64,000 bases of DNA from Crocodylus rhombifer (taxonomy: Eukaryota; Chordata; Crocodylia; Crocodylidae): contig JAVSML010024428.1 in assembly GCA_038503035.1 (NCBI GenBank), forward strand, positions 1-64,000, given 5' to 3'. The notes under the pieces were generated by a model that was given only the letters and a program-made list of their open reading frames with translations, had not been told where the DNA came from and did not search any database. The stretch's first letter is position 1, and each line of letters starts with the position of its first letter. Made by a program: the position numbers and the translations under genes. This document shows, one piece after another, positions 46,917-56,595 of the stretch.

Positions 46917-47961
46917 AAAGCATTTTAAAGAGCTAGGCTTTACTAAAGTACCAAGTACTGTAAGAACCACAATACAGTTGCAAGAGTTAGTTATGAGTGT
47001 GTGTGTGAAGTTTTCTATGGCTAGCCCAAAATACAGCCAGAAAGCCAGATTTCAGAAGATGGGTATTAAATGCAATTCTGAATAATCATTTCCTTGAATA
47101 TGTCTCAAATGAGACACCCCCAGAAATGATACAACCAAAACCACTCAACACATTTAAACCATAATGCTCATTGTTCACTCTTCACAATATGCCCTGCACA
47201 AAATTTCACTAACATATTTGAGAGACTTTAGAGAATAGAGAACCACTATATTTAATTAAAAAAAAAAAAAAAGACTGATAGAGTGATGCTGGTTCTGACT
47301 TACATACATATCCAGTTTCTTTGCATGGTCATTTAGCACTGCACATTGTTTGTTTTGACTATTGATAACATTTCTGGAAGTAAAGATTTGGGTTTCCTTC
47401 CAGACCATATTTATTTATTTATTTTTAAAATACACTTATTTGTTTATCCTTTTTCTAAAACGTAAGGCCACGGCTGACGATGTCCAGAGCAGAAGGATCC
47501 AAGAGAAATTGATTTTTTTTTCTTTTTCATGACTATTAAATTGGTTAAAGTGTGCACCACTTGCATGAGCCAAAGAGTTGATGCCGGTTACATTTTAATA
47601 AATGTACTCCTTGACCGATCAATACATTCCTGGGGAAAAAAAGTGCTGCTCCATCATATGTTAATGGGAAGAAAATCTTTTTACTATAGTCAGTCATCAT
47701 GACAAACAAGAATATGAAAAGTGTTAATGAAATGACCAGCTGTCTATAAAATGAAAGACTTGCAAGACATTCTCCTTTCTTTGTTTAATTCAATGAAACA
47801 AAATGGAAAATTACACTGGAGCTTGTTGAGCAGTCAGTAACGTTAACAGTTAGAAATCAGCTGCTATAATGAAAGACTAAGCATAAATATATGCAGCTAT
47901 GAGCCAGCACATTGCACTCACTGCATTTTGTTGGTATTAAGAGCATACCTTAATACACACA
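46917..47961. other. No gene; AT-rich, second candidate conserved block
   Basis: An A run lies near 47259-47273 and a (TTTA)n stretch near 47409-47425. From about 47460 to 47940 the sequence is repeat-free, AT-rich and evenly textured, as conserved non-coding DNA often is. Not tested. Confidence 0.35.
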
Positions 47962-48368
47962 GGGTGCATGTACACATGCATTTTAATGTGAAGCAGTAAA
48001 CTCCAGAGCAATAAGCTGTTTGCACGAATGGCCAGGACCACAGCACACTGAGCCAAGTTGAAGCAGCCCCAGCTGGCACTGGACTTTTGGGGTCAGCCTG
48101 CCAGCCCAGGGCTGCTCTCCCTAGCTCAACATGCTGCAGAGGGGCTGGCAGGGGAACAAGAATGCTCCAGTATGGGGCTAGCCAAATGGTGTAGCATCTA
48201 CATGTTCACTGCTGTGGAGTATAAAAAACTCAGCAGCAGAATTGTACTTGTATTTATAAGTACTGTCCTGCCACAGAGTATATTAATTTATTCCAGTTTA
48301 ATTGGAGTGACGTTTACTGCACAGCTAATTGGTCTACTGTATGGTAAACATCTCATGTAGATGCACCC
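47962..48368. mobile_element. hAT-like small element, family F copy 1
   Basis: The left end GGGTGCATGTACACATGCAT and the right end CTCATGTAGATGCACCC are inverse. The interior order is AGCAGTAAACTCCAGAGCAA, GCAGCCCCAGCTGGCACTGG, TTTACTGCACAGCTAATTGG. Related to 58962-59377 and 48371-48778. No coding capacity; no clear 8-bp flank match. Confidence 0.75.
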
Positions 48369-48370
48369 AT

Positions 48371-48778
48371 TGGTGCATCTATACATGCAATTAATGCAAA
48401 ACAATAAAGTCTAAAGCAGTTTGAGCCAGAGTAAACTAATTCTGGATGAAGCGTCTACACAGACACCCAGGACAGCGGCAATTTGAGCACACGAGTGGTG
48501 AAAGTACAGAGCTTTGCACCTAGACAGCAGACAGGAATTTGGCCCCCTGCTGGCTGGTCTGACTGGGTACAAATTGTGCTCATGCTAAATGTCTACATGT
48601 GTGTTTAACCAGTTAACAATCCCACTGTAGGATAGTACTGTCCCGGACAGTACTACCTTACAGCAGTGTTAATTTGTTTACCGTAGCCCAATAGTGTTGC
48701 ACATGTAGATGGTGACACTTTAGTTCACAGCTAATCATTCTACTCCACAGTTAAGCACATGTGAAAACACAGCCACAG
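48371..48778. mobile_element. hAT-like small element, family F copy 2 (worn)
   Basis: The left end TGGTGCATCTATACATGCAA begins 2 bp after copy 1 ends. The right end TAAGCACATGTGAAAACACA is an imperfect inverse. It shares CACAGCTAATCATTCTACTC with the copy 1 right part. It contains a hairpin with arms TAGTACTGTCC (48633-48643) and GGACAGTACTA (48645-48655). Confidence 0.6.
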
Positions 48779-48828
48779 AAGCATTAATTAGGATATAAGA
48801 GCCAGATTATGATATCTTTACTCACTTT

Positions 48829-49175
48829 GAGCGTTTCTACACATGCATTTAAACATGACTAAATTTAACATTCATTAAGCAATTTTTGTCAGGTGTCTAC
48901 ATGTGCAAGAACTTGGCACTAAAGTTAGCACACTTGTCCCTGCAGCCCTGCCATGTGCCCCTGATGGCTGGGCAGACGCAGCACTAAAGTTACTGCTAGG
49001 TCACATCTACCTGTGGGCTAATGTGCTTTAACTAATTGCACCTAAATTTGATACCTGCATTTGCAAGTATCAAATTTAGGCATGGTTAGCCTAATTTCCC
49101 CATTTTAATGTACATGCCTATAATGCACATTATATTAGGCTAATGTGCATTAACACGTCTCGCGTAGATGCGCCC
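48829..49175. mobile_element. hAT-like small element, family D, best copy
   Basis: The left end GAGCGTTTCTACACATGCAT and the reverse complement of the right end (GGGCGCATCTACGCGAGACG) are inverse repeats. It contains a perfect 14-bp stem, CCTAAATTTGATAC (49041-49054) and GTATCAAATTTAGG (49067-49080). Same family as 16045-16445. Confidence 0.7.
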
Positions 49176-49302
49176 TTTATATATTGCCTCATACTAGTAG
49201 TCCTAATAAAATCAGTGGAACTACTTCTGGTCTAAGATGCAGTTGGATATGTAGCGTATGCTGGCTTAACTGTAGCAGAGTCTAGAGTTTGATTTAATAG
49301 AT

Positions 49303-49380
49303 TCATAGATTTTAACGCCAATGCCACCATTATAGCATCCAGTCCGACATCTTGTATAGCACAGACCATAGACCTTCATT
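49303..49380 (-). mobile_element. CR1 LINE 3' end, antisense
   Basis: GATTCATAGATTTTAACGCC, then ACCATTATAGCATCCAGTCC, GACATCTTGTATAGCACAGA, CCATAGACCTTC is the antisense tail of a reptilian CR1 (ATAGATTTTAAGGCCAGAAGGGACC...). Confidence 0.8.
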
Positions 49381-50496
49381 TAGTTATTTTGGTACTGAGC
49401 TCACTAATTTGTGTTTGACTTTTCCACACTGTGAGTGATTATGTAACTTTGTAAATAATAATGATAATGATACACTTGGACAAACCTTCAGATGCACATG
49501 TGCCTGTATGAAACCTGTTGTGCGATTGCACAGAATAGTTTGCTTGTACCATGCTAAATGCTGGGAAGTCTGGCCTGGAGAAGCATAAAGAGGTCTCCCA
49601 CAATATCTCCCACACAGTCCAGCAATAGCATCAAATTATACTTATTGAATCAAATATCTACTGGAAGCCAAAAATATCTCACAGAACATTGCCAAAGAAC
49701 AATTATCCTTTACATGATAATTACAAGTAACACCTAACCCTAACTATGAATTACTTTGATCATATTGTCTTTTACATCACTGTCCTTTTCCTCCCATATA
49801 TTCTGGTATCAATCAGTCTGATGTCATCTCCCCAACACTGCCTACATGAGACACTGCTTCAGCATTACCATTTTGGAAAACATTCTCTATGGCTTCATTT
49901 TCTCTCATCTTGCAATACAAGGTTTGTATCATGCAGTAAGGGCTAGTGAAGAAACATTGTGAAAATGTTGAGGATAGGCAGCAATCCCTATTCTTAGGAA
50001 AACAGGAAGCTTACATTTAGGTTACTACTCACCCAATTTTGTCCTTTTGTTGAGACTGGTGAACTGCACTAACCATTAACCTGTGGAGTCTGGCCTTCAG
50101 GTATTTTATTAGTTATGCAAAGCAACACAACTCCAACAATGAAAGGGGACCCGATTCTGTAGTTCTGCAATTAAGAAGCATTAAATCTCTGCTGTAAGCC
50201 TGACAAAATAAGGGCTTGATCCCAGGATTCCCACAGCCATGGCAAGTGCAGTAATTAGTGACTCTTAAGACTACTCTCCCACTCTGCTTCTGACCAGATA
50301 ATCCATATTGCAGCTGACATGACCTCTTGACAAATCAGCTTTTTCCAGTAAGAAACCCATGTTTTGTTGGACAGTTCTTGACCAGTTTGAATGGCACCAC
50401 ACTTCTCTGGATCCAGGCCCACATCGAATGTTGCTGCCTTCCTTCATTTTTCTAATCCAGAGAGAACATAAGCAATTTGTCCCCATATTTTGAATT
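49381..50496. other. No gene recognised
   Basis: A weak tRNA-SINE-like antisense A box (ACTGCACTAACCATTAACCT near 50067-50086) is not strong enough to call separately. The antisense 138-codon frame at 50271-50687 has no recognised domain. Confidence 0.4.
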
Positions 50497-50790
50497 GCTG
50501 GGGGGTCAACCTTTTCAACAGGCATGCCACAAATTAACTCCTCACTCTCTTGGAGTACCACTCTGGTCTTTTTCTCCTGCCCAATCTTTTGCTCTGCTTT
50601 CTGCTCCCTATCCAATCTGCTGCTCTTCTTTCTGCCCCATACTCCCTGCATGATGCTCTGCTCTCTGCTCCCTACCCTAACTACCACTGTGCTGCCTGCC
50701 CTTTGCCTGGTCTGTCACATCTGTCACAGTCGGTGTTACTTGCAGCGTTCTTGTTTTAAACTGCAGGTCTCCCAAACTTGGCCCTGAAGA
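50497..50790 (+). mobile_element. hAT-like (Charlie-type) fragment with pyrimidine-rich interior
   Basis: GCTGGGGGGTCAACCTTTTC, AACAGGCATGCCACAAATTA follows the hAT end pattern CAGGGGTCGGCAACCTTTTC...GTGCCA. The interior repeats CTGCTC/CCCTA/TCTGC-type pyrimidine-rich phrases. The right end was not identified. Confidence 0.45.
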
Positions 50791-50879
50791 GGGTTAACAT
50801 TCCTCTCTTCATTTTTCCATTCCTCAGTGAGCTTGGCTTTCCTTTCTCTGTTCTTCATTCCCTCCATACACTCATCTCA

Positions 50880-51015
50880 TGCTGACCCCCTTTTGTGCCC
50901 TTTCACACAAACGTGCTACCATTGGTAAGAGAGCCTTCTCCCCTGCAGCTACTGCCATCTGTAATGGCCTTCTTAGACTATGCAATCTTTTTTGAAGACA
51001 CATCTCATAATAGAT
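50880..51015 (+). mobile_element. Ancient LINE (L2/CR1-clade) reverse transcriptase C-terminal remnant
   Basis: The frame through GTAAGAGAGCCTTCTCCCCT reads KRAFSPAATAICNGLLRL, matching the RAFSVAAPRLWNSLP motif that closes many L2-like reverse transcriptases. A stop and a frameshift follow. Very old. Confidence 0.5.
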
Positions 51016-52486
51016 CTTGTCTTGACTGTCTGTGCCTAGTAGTTACTCTTTGCCTCTCTTAGTATGATATTTAACTATGTAAAGGGGAAATAAGTTCTGA
51101 GAGAGACTTCATAGGAAGATGTTAACCAATGGAAATTGGAAAAAAGGGCATTCAAATGGCCAAAAAGACCATCCTCTTAATACACTATATAGGGAGCTGT
51201 ATACCGGTTTTGAATTTTCTTCTGGAGTCCAGGCATCTAAAGGTTAAGTATTGTTGCAGTGCTCAACATTTCAATGCCTTATCCTTTATTTATTTTTTTT
51301 TTGGCGGGGTAGGGGTTTGGGTTTTTTTGGATCTGGGCTTTGCTATTGCTATGGCTATTGATTTTACATGGTAGGTGCTCAGTTATTACAGTGGTGGGCA
51401 ACAGCATAAAAATTGGAGCTAGATAAGATACAAGACTCTTGCATTTCCTCCAGATATTACAATGATCAAACCCTACATTGTATAAATCCTGATATACTCT
51501 CTCCCTGATATGATAATGAATTGTCATGTCTGGAAGCCAATCTGGCTAAGGGGTCCTGGGGAGCAGAATCCGAGGACAGAAGGAAAAGGCTGTGCTAGGC
51601 AGCACACCAGATGGATTTGGGGAGATCTACCTGCTGAAACTAAGGTAAAAGGAGCCTACCTCATGGAGCTTTACAGAGTGTGTTATGAAAACTCAAGTCC
51701 TTTCTTTCCTATCAATTTGTCTTAAGTTAAAGCTATTATTGTATAGTAATTCCAGGCATATGCCCCCAAAAGAGCATAGCCTTTAATCTCTAAAAAGGTA
51801 GTAAATAAAGTCTCTACTGACTCAAATTCTCAGTGAGGCTCTGGCCAGTGAGACTTACACAAGGGCAACCTGTTCCACTGTCCATATTACAAAAAGCGCA
51901 GGTGAACATAAAAGATGAAGCAGCCTAAGGATTGGCAGATGCAAATTGTTCAGGGTGCTAGGGACAACCTCCATATACCCATGAGATAGGAATGTTATCA
52001 GCCATACATTTGTATCAAGGCCTCTCCACTCTCACATGATCCATGAACTATCTGGCTCAAAGAAGAGTATTTAATCCAAAATAGACTAGTATCAACAAGA
52101 GACAATAAGGGATACCCATTACCAGTCACAGGTGATTAGCCTTAATTTCTTCTTTGGGTGGATAATGCATAGCTCCATTCACCAAATAGTTTGACAGGCA
52201 GTATCTCTACTTCCTCCAAGAGAGGGAAATAGAGTCAAAATTAAAAACCAAAATCTGTTAAATCCTGGAATAATGTTTTATAAACGTTCATATGGAGTGT
52301 CACAGTGCCACTTTGTATATCTCAGTAAGTGGAAGGTGTCAGTCATTGAGACTCTCTTGGATCTTGCAAAATGGAGAGTGGGAAAGAAATGGGAAAATTA
52401 TGTAGGAATGTTGTATACTAAGTCTATTCCATCTTGCTAGAAAAATCTTTTCTTTCCTTATGTATTTCTAGCTAAACAGGTTAGGC
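51016..52486. other. No gene recognised
   Basis: T run near 51291-51302. Short frames only. Confidence 0.45.
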
Positions 52487-52829
52487 CTGGGAGTCAGCAA
52501 CTTTTAGAGTGTCAGGCCACCACTTGTGACCTGGCCTCCAATTTCCACATGCCATCTCTGCAGCACCCAAATTATCTGCTGCCTCCTCCACCAGGTTTTG
52601 TCGGTTCCAATCCCCAGTGGTAGTGGGAAGTGATGAGTTCACTGGCATAAGGACAAGAGGCAGCAGCAGGAAGGGCTCCAGAGGGGAGGGACATGGAGGA
52701 GATAAGCAGCACGATGCTGAGAAGAGAAGGGGGCCAACTGATGTGCTGCTGATGTCCTATTTGGCCACGGGTGGGATCAGTCTTTCATGGGCCACATCTG
52801 GCCTACAAACAATAGACTGACAACTATGG
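52487..52829 (+). mobile_element. hAT-like (Charlie-type) non-autonomous element
   Basis: The left end CCTGGGAGTCAGCAACTTTT, AGAGTGTCAGGCCACC and the right end GGGCCACATCTGGCCTACAA, then GACTGACAACTATGG, correspond to the hAT ends CAGGGGTCAGCAACCTTTT...GGCCACATCTGGCC...TTGCYGACCCCTG. The CR1 fragment starts within about 20 bp of the right end. Confidence 0.6.
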
Positions 52830-52844
52830 ATTGGACCCTGGATT

Positions 52845-53675
52845 AGGCAATTTTAGACAACTAGTTTGGTCCAAAAGGAATCTTATGAGATTCAACAAGG
52901 ACAAGTGCAGAATCCTTCACTTAGGACGAAACAATCCCATGCAATGGTACAGGCTGGGAGCTGACTGGCTGGGCAGCAGCTCTGCAGAAAAGGACCTGGG
53001 GGTGACAGTGGACAATAAACTGAAGATGAGCCAGCAGTGTGTCCTAGTTGTCAAGAAGGCTAATGGCATCCTGGGCTGCATCGGTAAGTGTATTGACAGG
53101 AGGTCAAGGGAAGTGTTTCTTCCCCACTATTCAGCACTGCGGAGGCCACATCTGGAGTACTGTGTCCAGTTTTGGGCCCCCTACAGAAAGGATGTGGACA
53201 AATTGGAAAGAGCCCAGCAGAGGGCGGCAAAAATGGTGAGTGAGCTGGGGGACATGACTCGTGAGGAAAGACTGAGGGAACTGGCCTTATTTAACCTAGA
53301 GAAGGGAAGACTGAGGGGGGATTTAATAGTAGCCTTCAACTACCTGAAGGGGAGCTCAAAAAAAGGATGTAGCTGGACTGTTCATAGTGGTGGCTGATGA
53401 CAGCACAAGGAGCAACAGTCTCAAAGTGCAGCAAGAGCTAGTTATATTAGGTGTTAGGAAGAATTTTCTTACTAGGAAGGCAGTGAAGTACTGGACTAGG
53501 TTACCCAGAGAGGTGGTAGAAGCTGCGTCCTTGGAAGTTTTTAAGACCTGGCTACACACAGCCATGGCTGGGCTGATCATGGGCTGGTCCTGCCTTGATA
53601 AGGGGGTTGGGGTAAATGTGACCTCCTGAGGTTCCTTGCAACCCTCATTTTCTATGATTCTTTCTATGAATATTC
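52845..53675 (+). mobile_element. CR1 LINE, 5'-truncated, most complete copy in window
   Basis: About 830 bp: the C-terminal quarter of ORF2, the 3' UTR (CATGGCTGGGCTGATCATGG, GGCTGGTCCTGCCTTGATAA, CTCCTGAGGTTCCTTGCAAC) and the terminal TTCTATGATTCTTTCTATGA. Strongly 5'-truncated, as usual for CR1. The level of decay is low compared with most copies here. Confidence 0.95.
52888..53629 (+). pseudogene. CR1 reverse transcriptase C-terminal fragment (broken)
   Basis: In family copies this part of ORF2p, the LINE reverse transcriptase that copies CR1 RNA at a nicked target, lies at the end of the polymerase domain and the thumb-like tail. Visible in order: [69 protein letters not shown] and [20 protein letters not shown]. 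The first frame stops at 53397. The natural continuation (VRKNFLTRKAVKYWTRLPRE, then VVEAASLEVFKTWL) sits in a frame shifted by one base and open to 53629. The endonuclease and most of the polymerase, including the catalytic aspartates, are absent through 5' truncation. It cannot be functional. Confidence 0.93.
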
Positions 53676-54889
53676 TACTTTTTCTAATTCTGTTACAATA
53701 AGAAACCAGGGCCATTTTTGCATCCAAAGAATTCAGCCTTGCTTTGTGTATGTGGCTAAGGAAAAACACTGCAGCAGCTTTTTTGATAGTCAGTAAGAAA
53801 CTTAGTAAGCCCTCTTGGAAAGAATATGAAATGGGGATAAAGTACATCTTTGCTTTAAGGAAAAAAAAAGTTAAACTGTGGGTTAGATACTAGGCCCCTT
53901 ACTCTTCTAGAATACATTTGGGCTACAAAATTTTAACCGATACGTGAAATAAGAAGCACTTTCTCAATAGCTCAAAAGCTATCTGATTGGTTATGGCACA
54001 ACTACGTTAGGGTCACTGATGGCATAGATGGGCCAACTGGGATATACGTGCTGATCAGCCCATTCCAGAACCTTGTTACTATTTTCTGCATGAATAGTGG
54101 AGGTGGACAAAAACAGGGTGTGCTTATTATGGGGAATACTACTATTTTGATTTTCTTCCTGCCCTAAAAGGGAAAAAAAAATGTTTGGTTTTTTTCCTAT
54201 AATATGATTCAGAATGAAAGCTGGCAACTTTTTTTTTTTAATTATCTGTGGAAACAAACTTGGATTTTCTTTTTCTTTTCTTTGATTTTCTGAAAAAAAT
54301 ACCATACCCACCCATGCCCCAAAAGCCAGAACTGAGCATTTTCCTCAGATTTTTTAGGGATTCCTGGGCTGATCCCCTACAACACACACATCCAAGACCC
54401 TCCCTCCAGCTACTCCAAGAAAGTCAAGGTCATTCTAAACTATGGGTAGAGATGCCGTGAAGCACTCTGGTTTTCAGACTCCCAGGTACATACCCCCATG
54501 TGACCAACTTCAATCTCTGGGCTCTTAAGGCTTTTGAGTTCCTCGCCACAGAACCAGGAGGTTGTACATTGTGAATCCCTGCACAACCCAGAATACACGA
54601 CGAGTCTGTTTTTCCTGCTGTAGCACTGAGAAAGGAGACGTGGTAAATCGTGGGCTCCTAAACCTTCCAGGTTCATAGTTCCATGACAGGGAACACAGAA
54701 GCACAGAGAGCCCCAGCTCATCTCTCACCACTGCAGCCTGGCAGACTTGAGAGACCTGGTGTCCTCAACTCCTACAACACTGATATGGCTGGCCGGCCAC
54801 CTAGGGTCTACAGCCAAGGATGTAAAAGGAACAAAAATGGATGAATTGCACCTCAGTAGGACCTTAATACCAGAGTGGTTGAAATCAGA
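53676..54889. other. No gene recognised
   Basis: T/A runs (54171-54183, 54229-54241). The open frames of up to about 119 codons around 54440-55106 overlap each other and run into the family A element. No domain seen. Confidence 0.45.
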
Positions 54890-55352
54890 GGGCGTTTATA
54901 CATGTGCTCCAGGAGTGTGTGTGGTGGGGGGAGCTTTAATTAGAGTGGCTCCAAGGGCCGCTCTAATTAAAGCACCTGGAGTGTCCCGTGTATTAGCATA
55001 TCATGGCCCTCTAGGGGCTCCAAGGGCTGCTCTAATTAAAGCGCCTGGATTGTTTTGCTTATTAGCATATTGTGGCCCTCTAGGGGCTCCAAGCCACTCT
55101 AATTAAAGCATTCTTGTATCTCATGTATTAAAAATGGCAGCAGGGTCACTTTAACTAAAGCTCATTCAACAAGCTTTACTTAAAGTGCCCCCACCACCAT
55201 TTTTAAGCATGGAGATACCGGCGTACAAGATGCTGGAGTCTGCTGGAGCATGGTAATCGCCACGCTTCAGCCGACTTGAATTATTGAGCCTGCTCCAATG
55301 CACTGTAATTACAGAACTTTGGAGCAGCCTTGTTGCTTGTGTCTAGGTGCCC
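54890..55352. mobile_element. Family A hairpin-rich element, copy 3 (expanded)
   Basis: Left end GGGCGTTTATACATGTGCTC. The reverse complement of the right end is GGGCACCTAGACACAAGCAA. Shared hairpin CTTTAATTAGAG/CTCTAATTAAAG, shared AAAATGGCAGCAGGGTCACT and stem AACTAAAGCTC/AAGCTTTACTT. Longer than copies 1 and 2 because of an internal tandem repeat. Confidence 0.75.
54947..55114. repeat. 69-bp tandem repeat inside family A copy 3
   Basis: GGCTCCAAGGG starts at 54947 and 55016, and a variant GGCTCCAAGCC starts at 55085: two full 69-bp units and a partial third. Each unit contains one side of the family's first hairpin plus TTAGCATAT and TGGCCCTCTAGGG. Confidence 0.85.
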
Positions 55353-55779
55353 GGAGAGAGCAGTAGAGAGGAAGAGATGTGTCTCGTCCTGAAATGGTGG
55401 CATGACAGCTATTAACCGGGATGAAACTCCGAAAAATCAGCACCAAAAACCAAGGCTGCTTCCATTTGAGCTAAAAAACATTTTGCAGCTGTAAAAAATG
55501 AGTCATACCACTGGAGGGAGACATGATGAGATGCATTTCACCAGAGTACTGAAGATGAAAGGTGAGTGCCCACCCACCACCCCACCAAAATCCTTGCAAT
55601 GCCTTTCCATTCTGCAATGTGTGCAGCTGACTGAATATATTTCATTGCTTCACTTAATATGCTAAACTGCATCATGCTGTTGTGCATTGCTGAAAAAGCT
55701 ACGACATTGCACCTCAGAGCTACTGTCATTTTGATTTTATGCACATAGATTCTGTTATATATCTTACCTAATTTGCCTA
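55353..55779. other. No gene recognised
   Basis: Unique-looking sequence; no repeat named. Confidence 0.4.
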
Positions 55780-56140
55780 GAAGCAAGGATTTCTTAGAGT
55801 GATATCTTTTATTGGACCAGTTGTATAGTTGGAATAGAGTTAGACAAGCTTTCGAATGCAAGGCATTCTTCTTCAGGTCTGAGCACTACAAGCCAAGCAT
55901 AGCACAGTTGTAGGATGGGAGAGAGAAGTAGCCAGAAGTAGCAGACAAACAATTAGCCAAAGAAAAGAAGCTGATTACTGGAAGATCAAAGCACATTCAA
56001 AAAGGAAGAGGGCCATTCTCACCTTTCATGTGTGGAAAGAATTCAGAAGTCAGGTAGATAATAATGTGCCATAAAACCAATATCCCTGTTAAATCCTTGG
56101 CTGCTAGAGATCAGCCAGGTTGTGAATATTTTGTTCTCAA
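55780..56140 (-). mobile_element. Family E element, copy 3
   Basis: GTGATATCTTTTATTGGACC, AGTTGTATAGTTGGAATAGA, GACAAGCTTTCGAATGCAAG, GCATTCTTCTTCAGGTCTGA, then further on GCCATAAAACCAATATCCCT, GTTAAATCCTTGGCTG, the same landmarks as 31840-32350. This is the copy with the most recognisable terminal phrase (TTTTATTGGACCA...AAGCTTTCGA...CTTCTTCAGG). Confidence 0.6.
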
Positions 56141-56499
56141 GTTCATTTAATTTGCTTAGTTATTATTAGCAGAAGTGCTCAAAATGTTTCATTCATTTAT
56201 TTTAAAGTATTCATTTTGTCTTCTTTTGTTTTGGGCAAAATAGAAATGTCTGCAGGATGTTTCGCCTAAATCAGACAGGTATGGGCTAGGCATGTGTGTG
56301 TAGGGGAGGAGGATTATTTCTTTTGTAGCACAGAGTGGACCCTGGGTCTTATAGGCATAAAATAATTGCCTGCTTTCCTGGCAATACAGAAGCAGGGCTT
56401 AGGCAATGTCCTCATTTCCCGTGCTTTTACCTATGATGTGCTATGGGGTGTTGGTGATGATTTGGCTATTGTGCCAGGCCTGTGAGACTTTGAACTGGG

Positions 56500-56595
56500 A
56501 TTTTGGCAATTCTTTGGATAAATGATGGCTTGTGAATGCAGTGGACTAGACTTGATGTCCCAAAAGGCCCCTTCCAGTCGTACATTGCTAACATT
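56500..56595 (+). mobile_element. CR1 LINE 3' end, worn
   Basis: AGTGGACTAGACTTGATGTC, CCAAAAGGCCCCTTCCAGTC, GTACATTG corresponds to the CR1 tail phrase CTGGACTAGATGACCCAAAAGGTCCCTTCCAGTC. Confidence 0.65.

Noticed and set aside
50271..50687. 138-codon antisense frame, considered as a possible exon or viral or transposon remnant
   Set aside because: No recognisable motif, and part of it is a hAT-like fragment. A protein search would be decisive.
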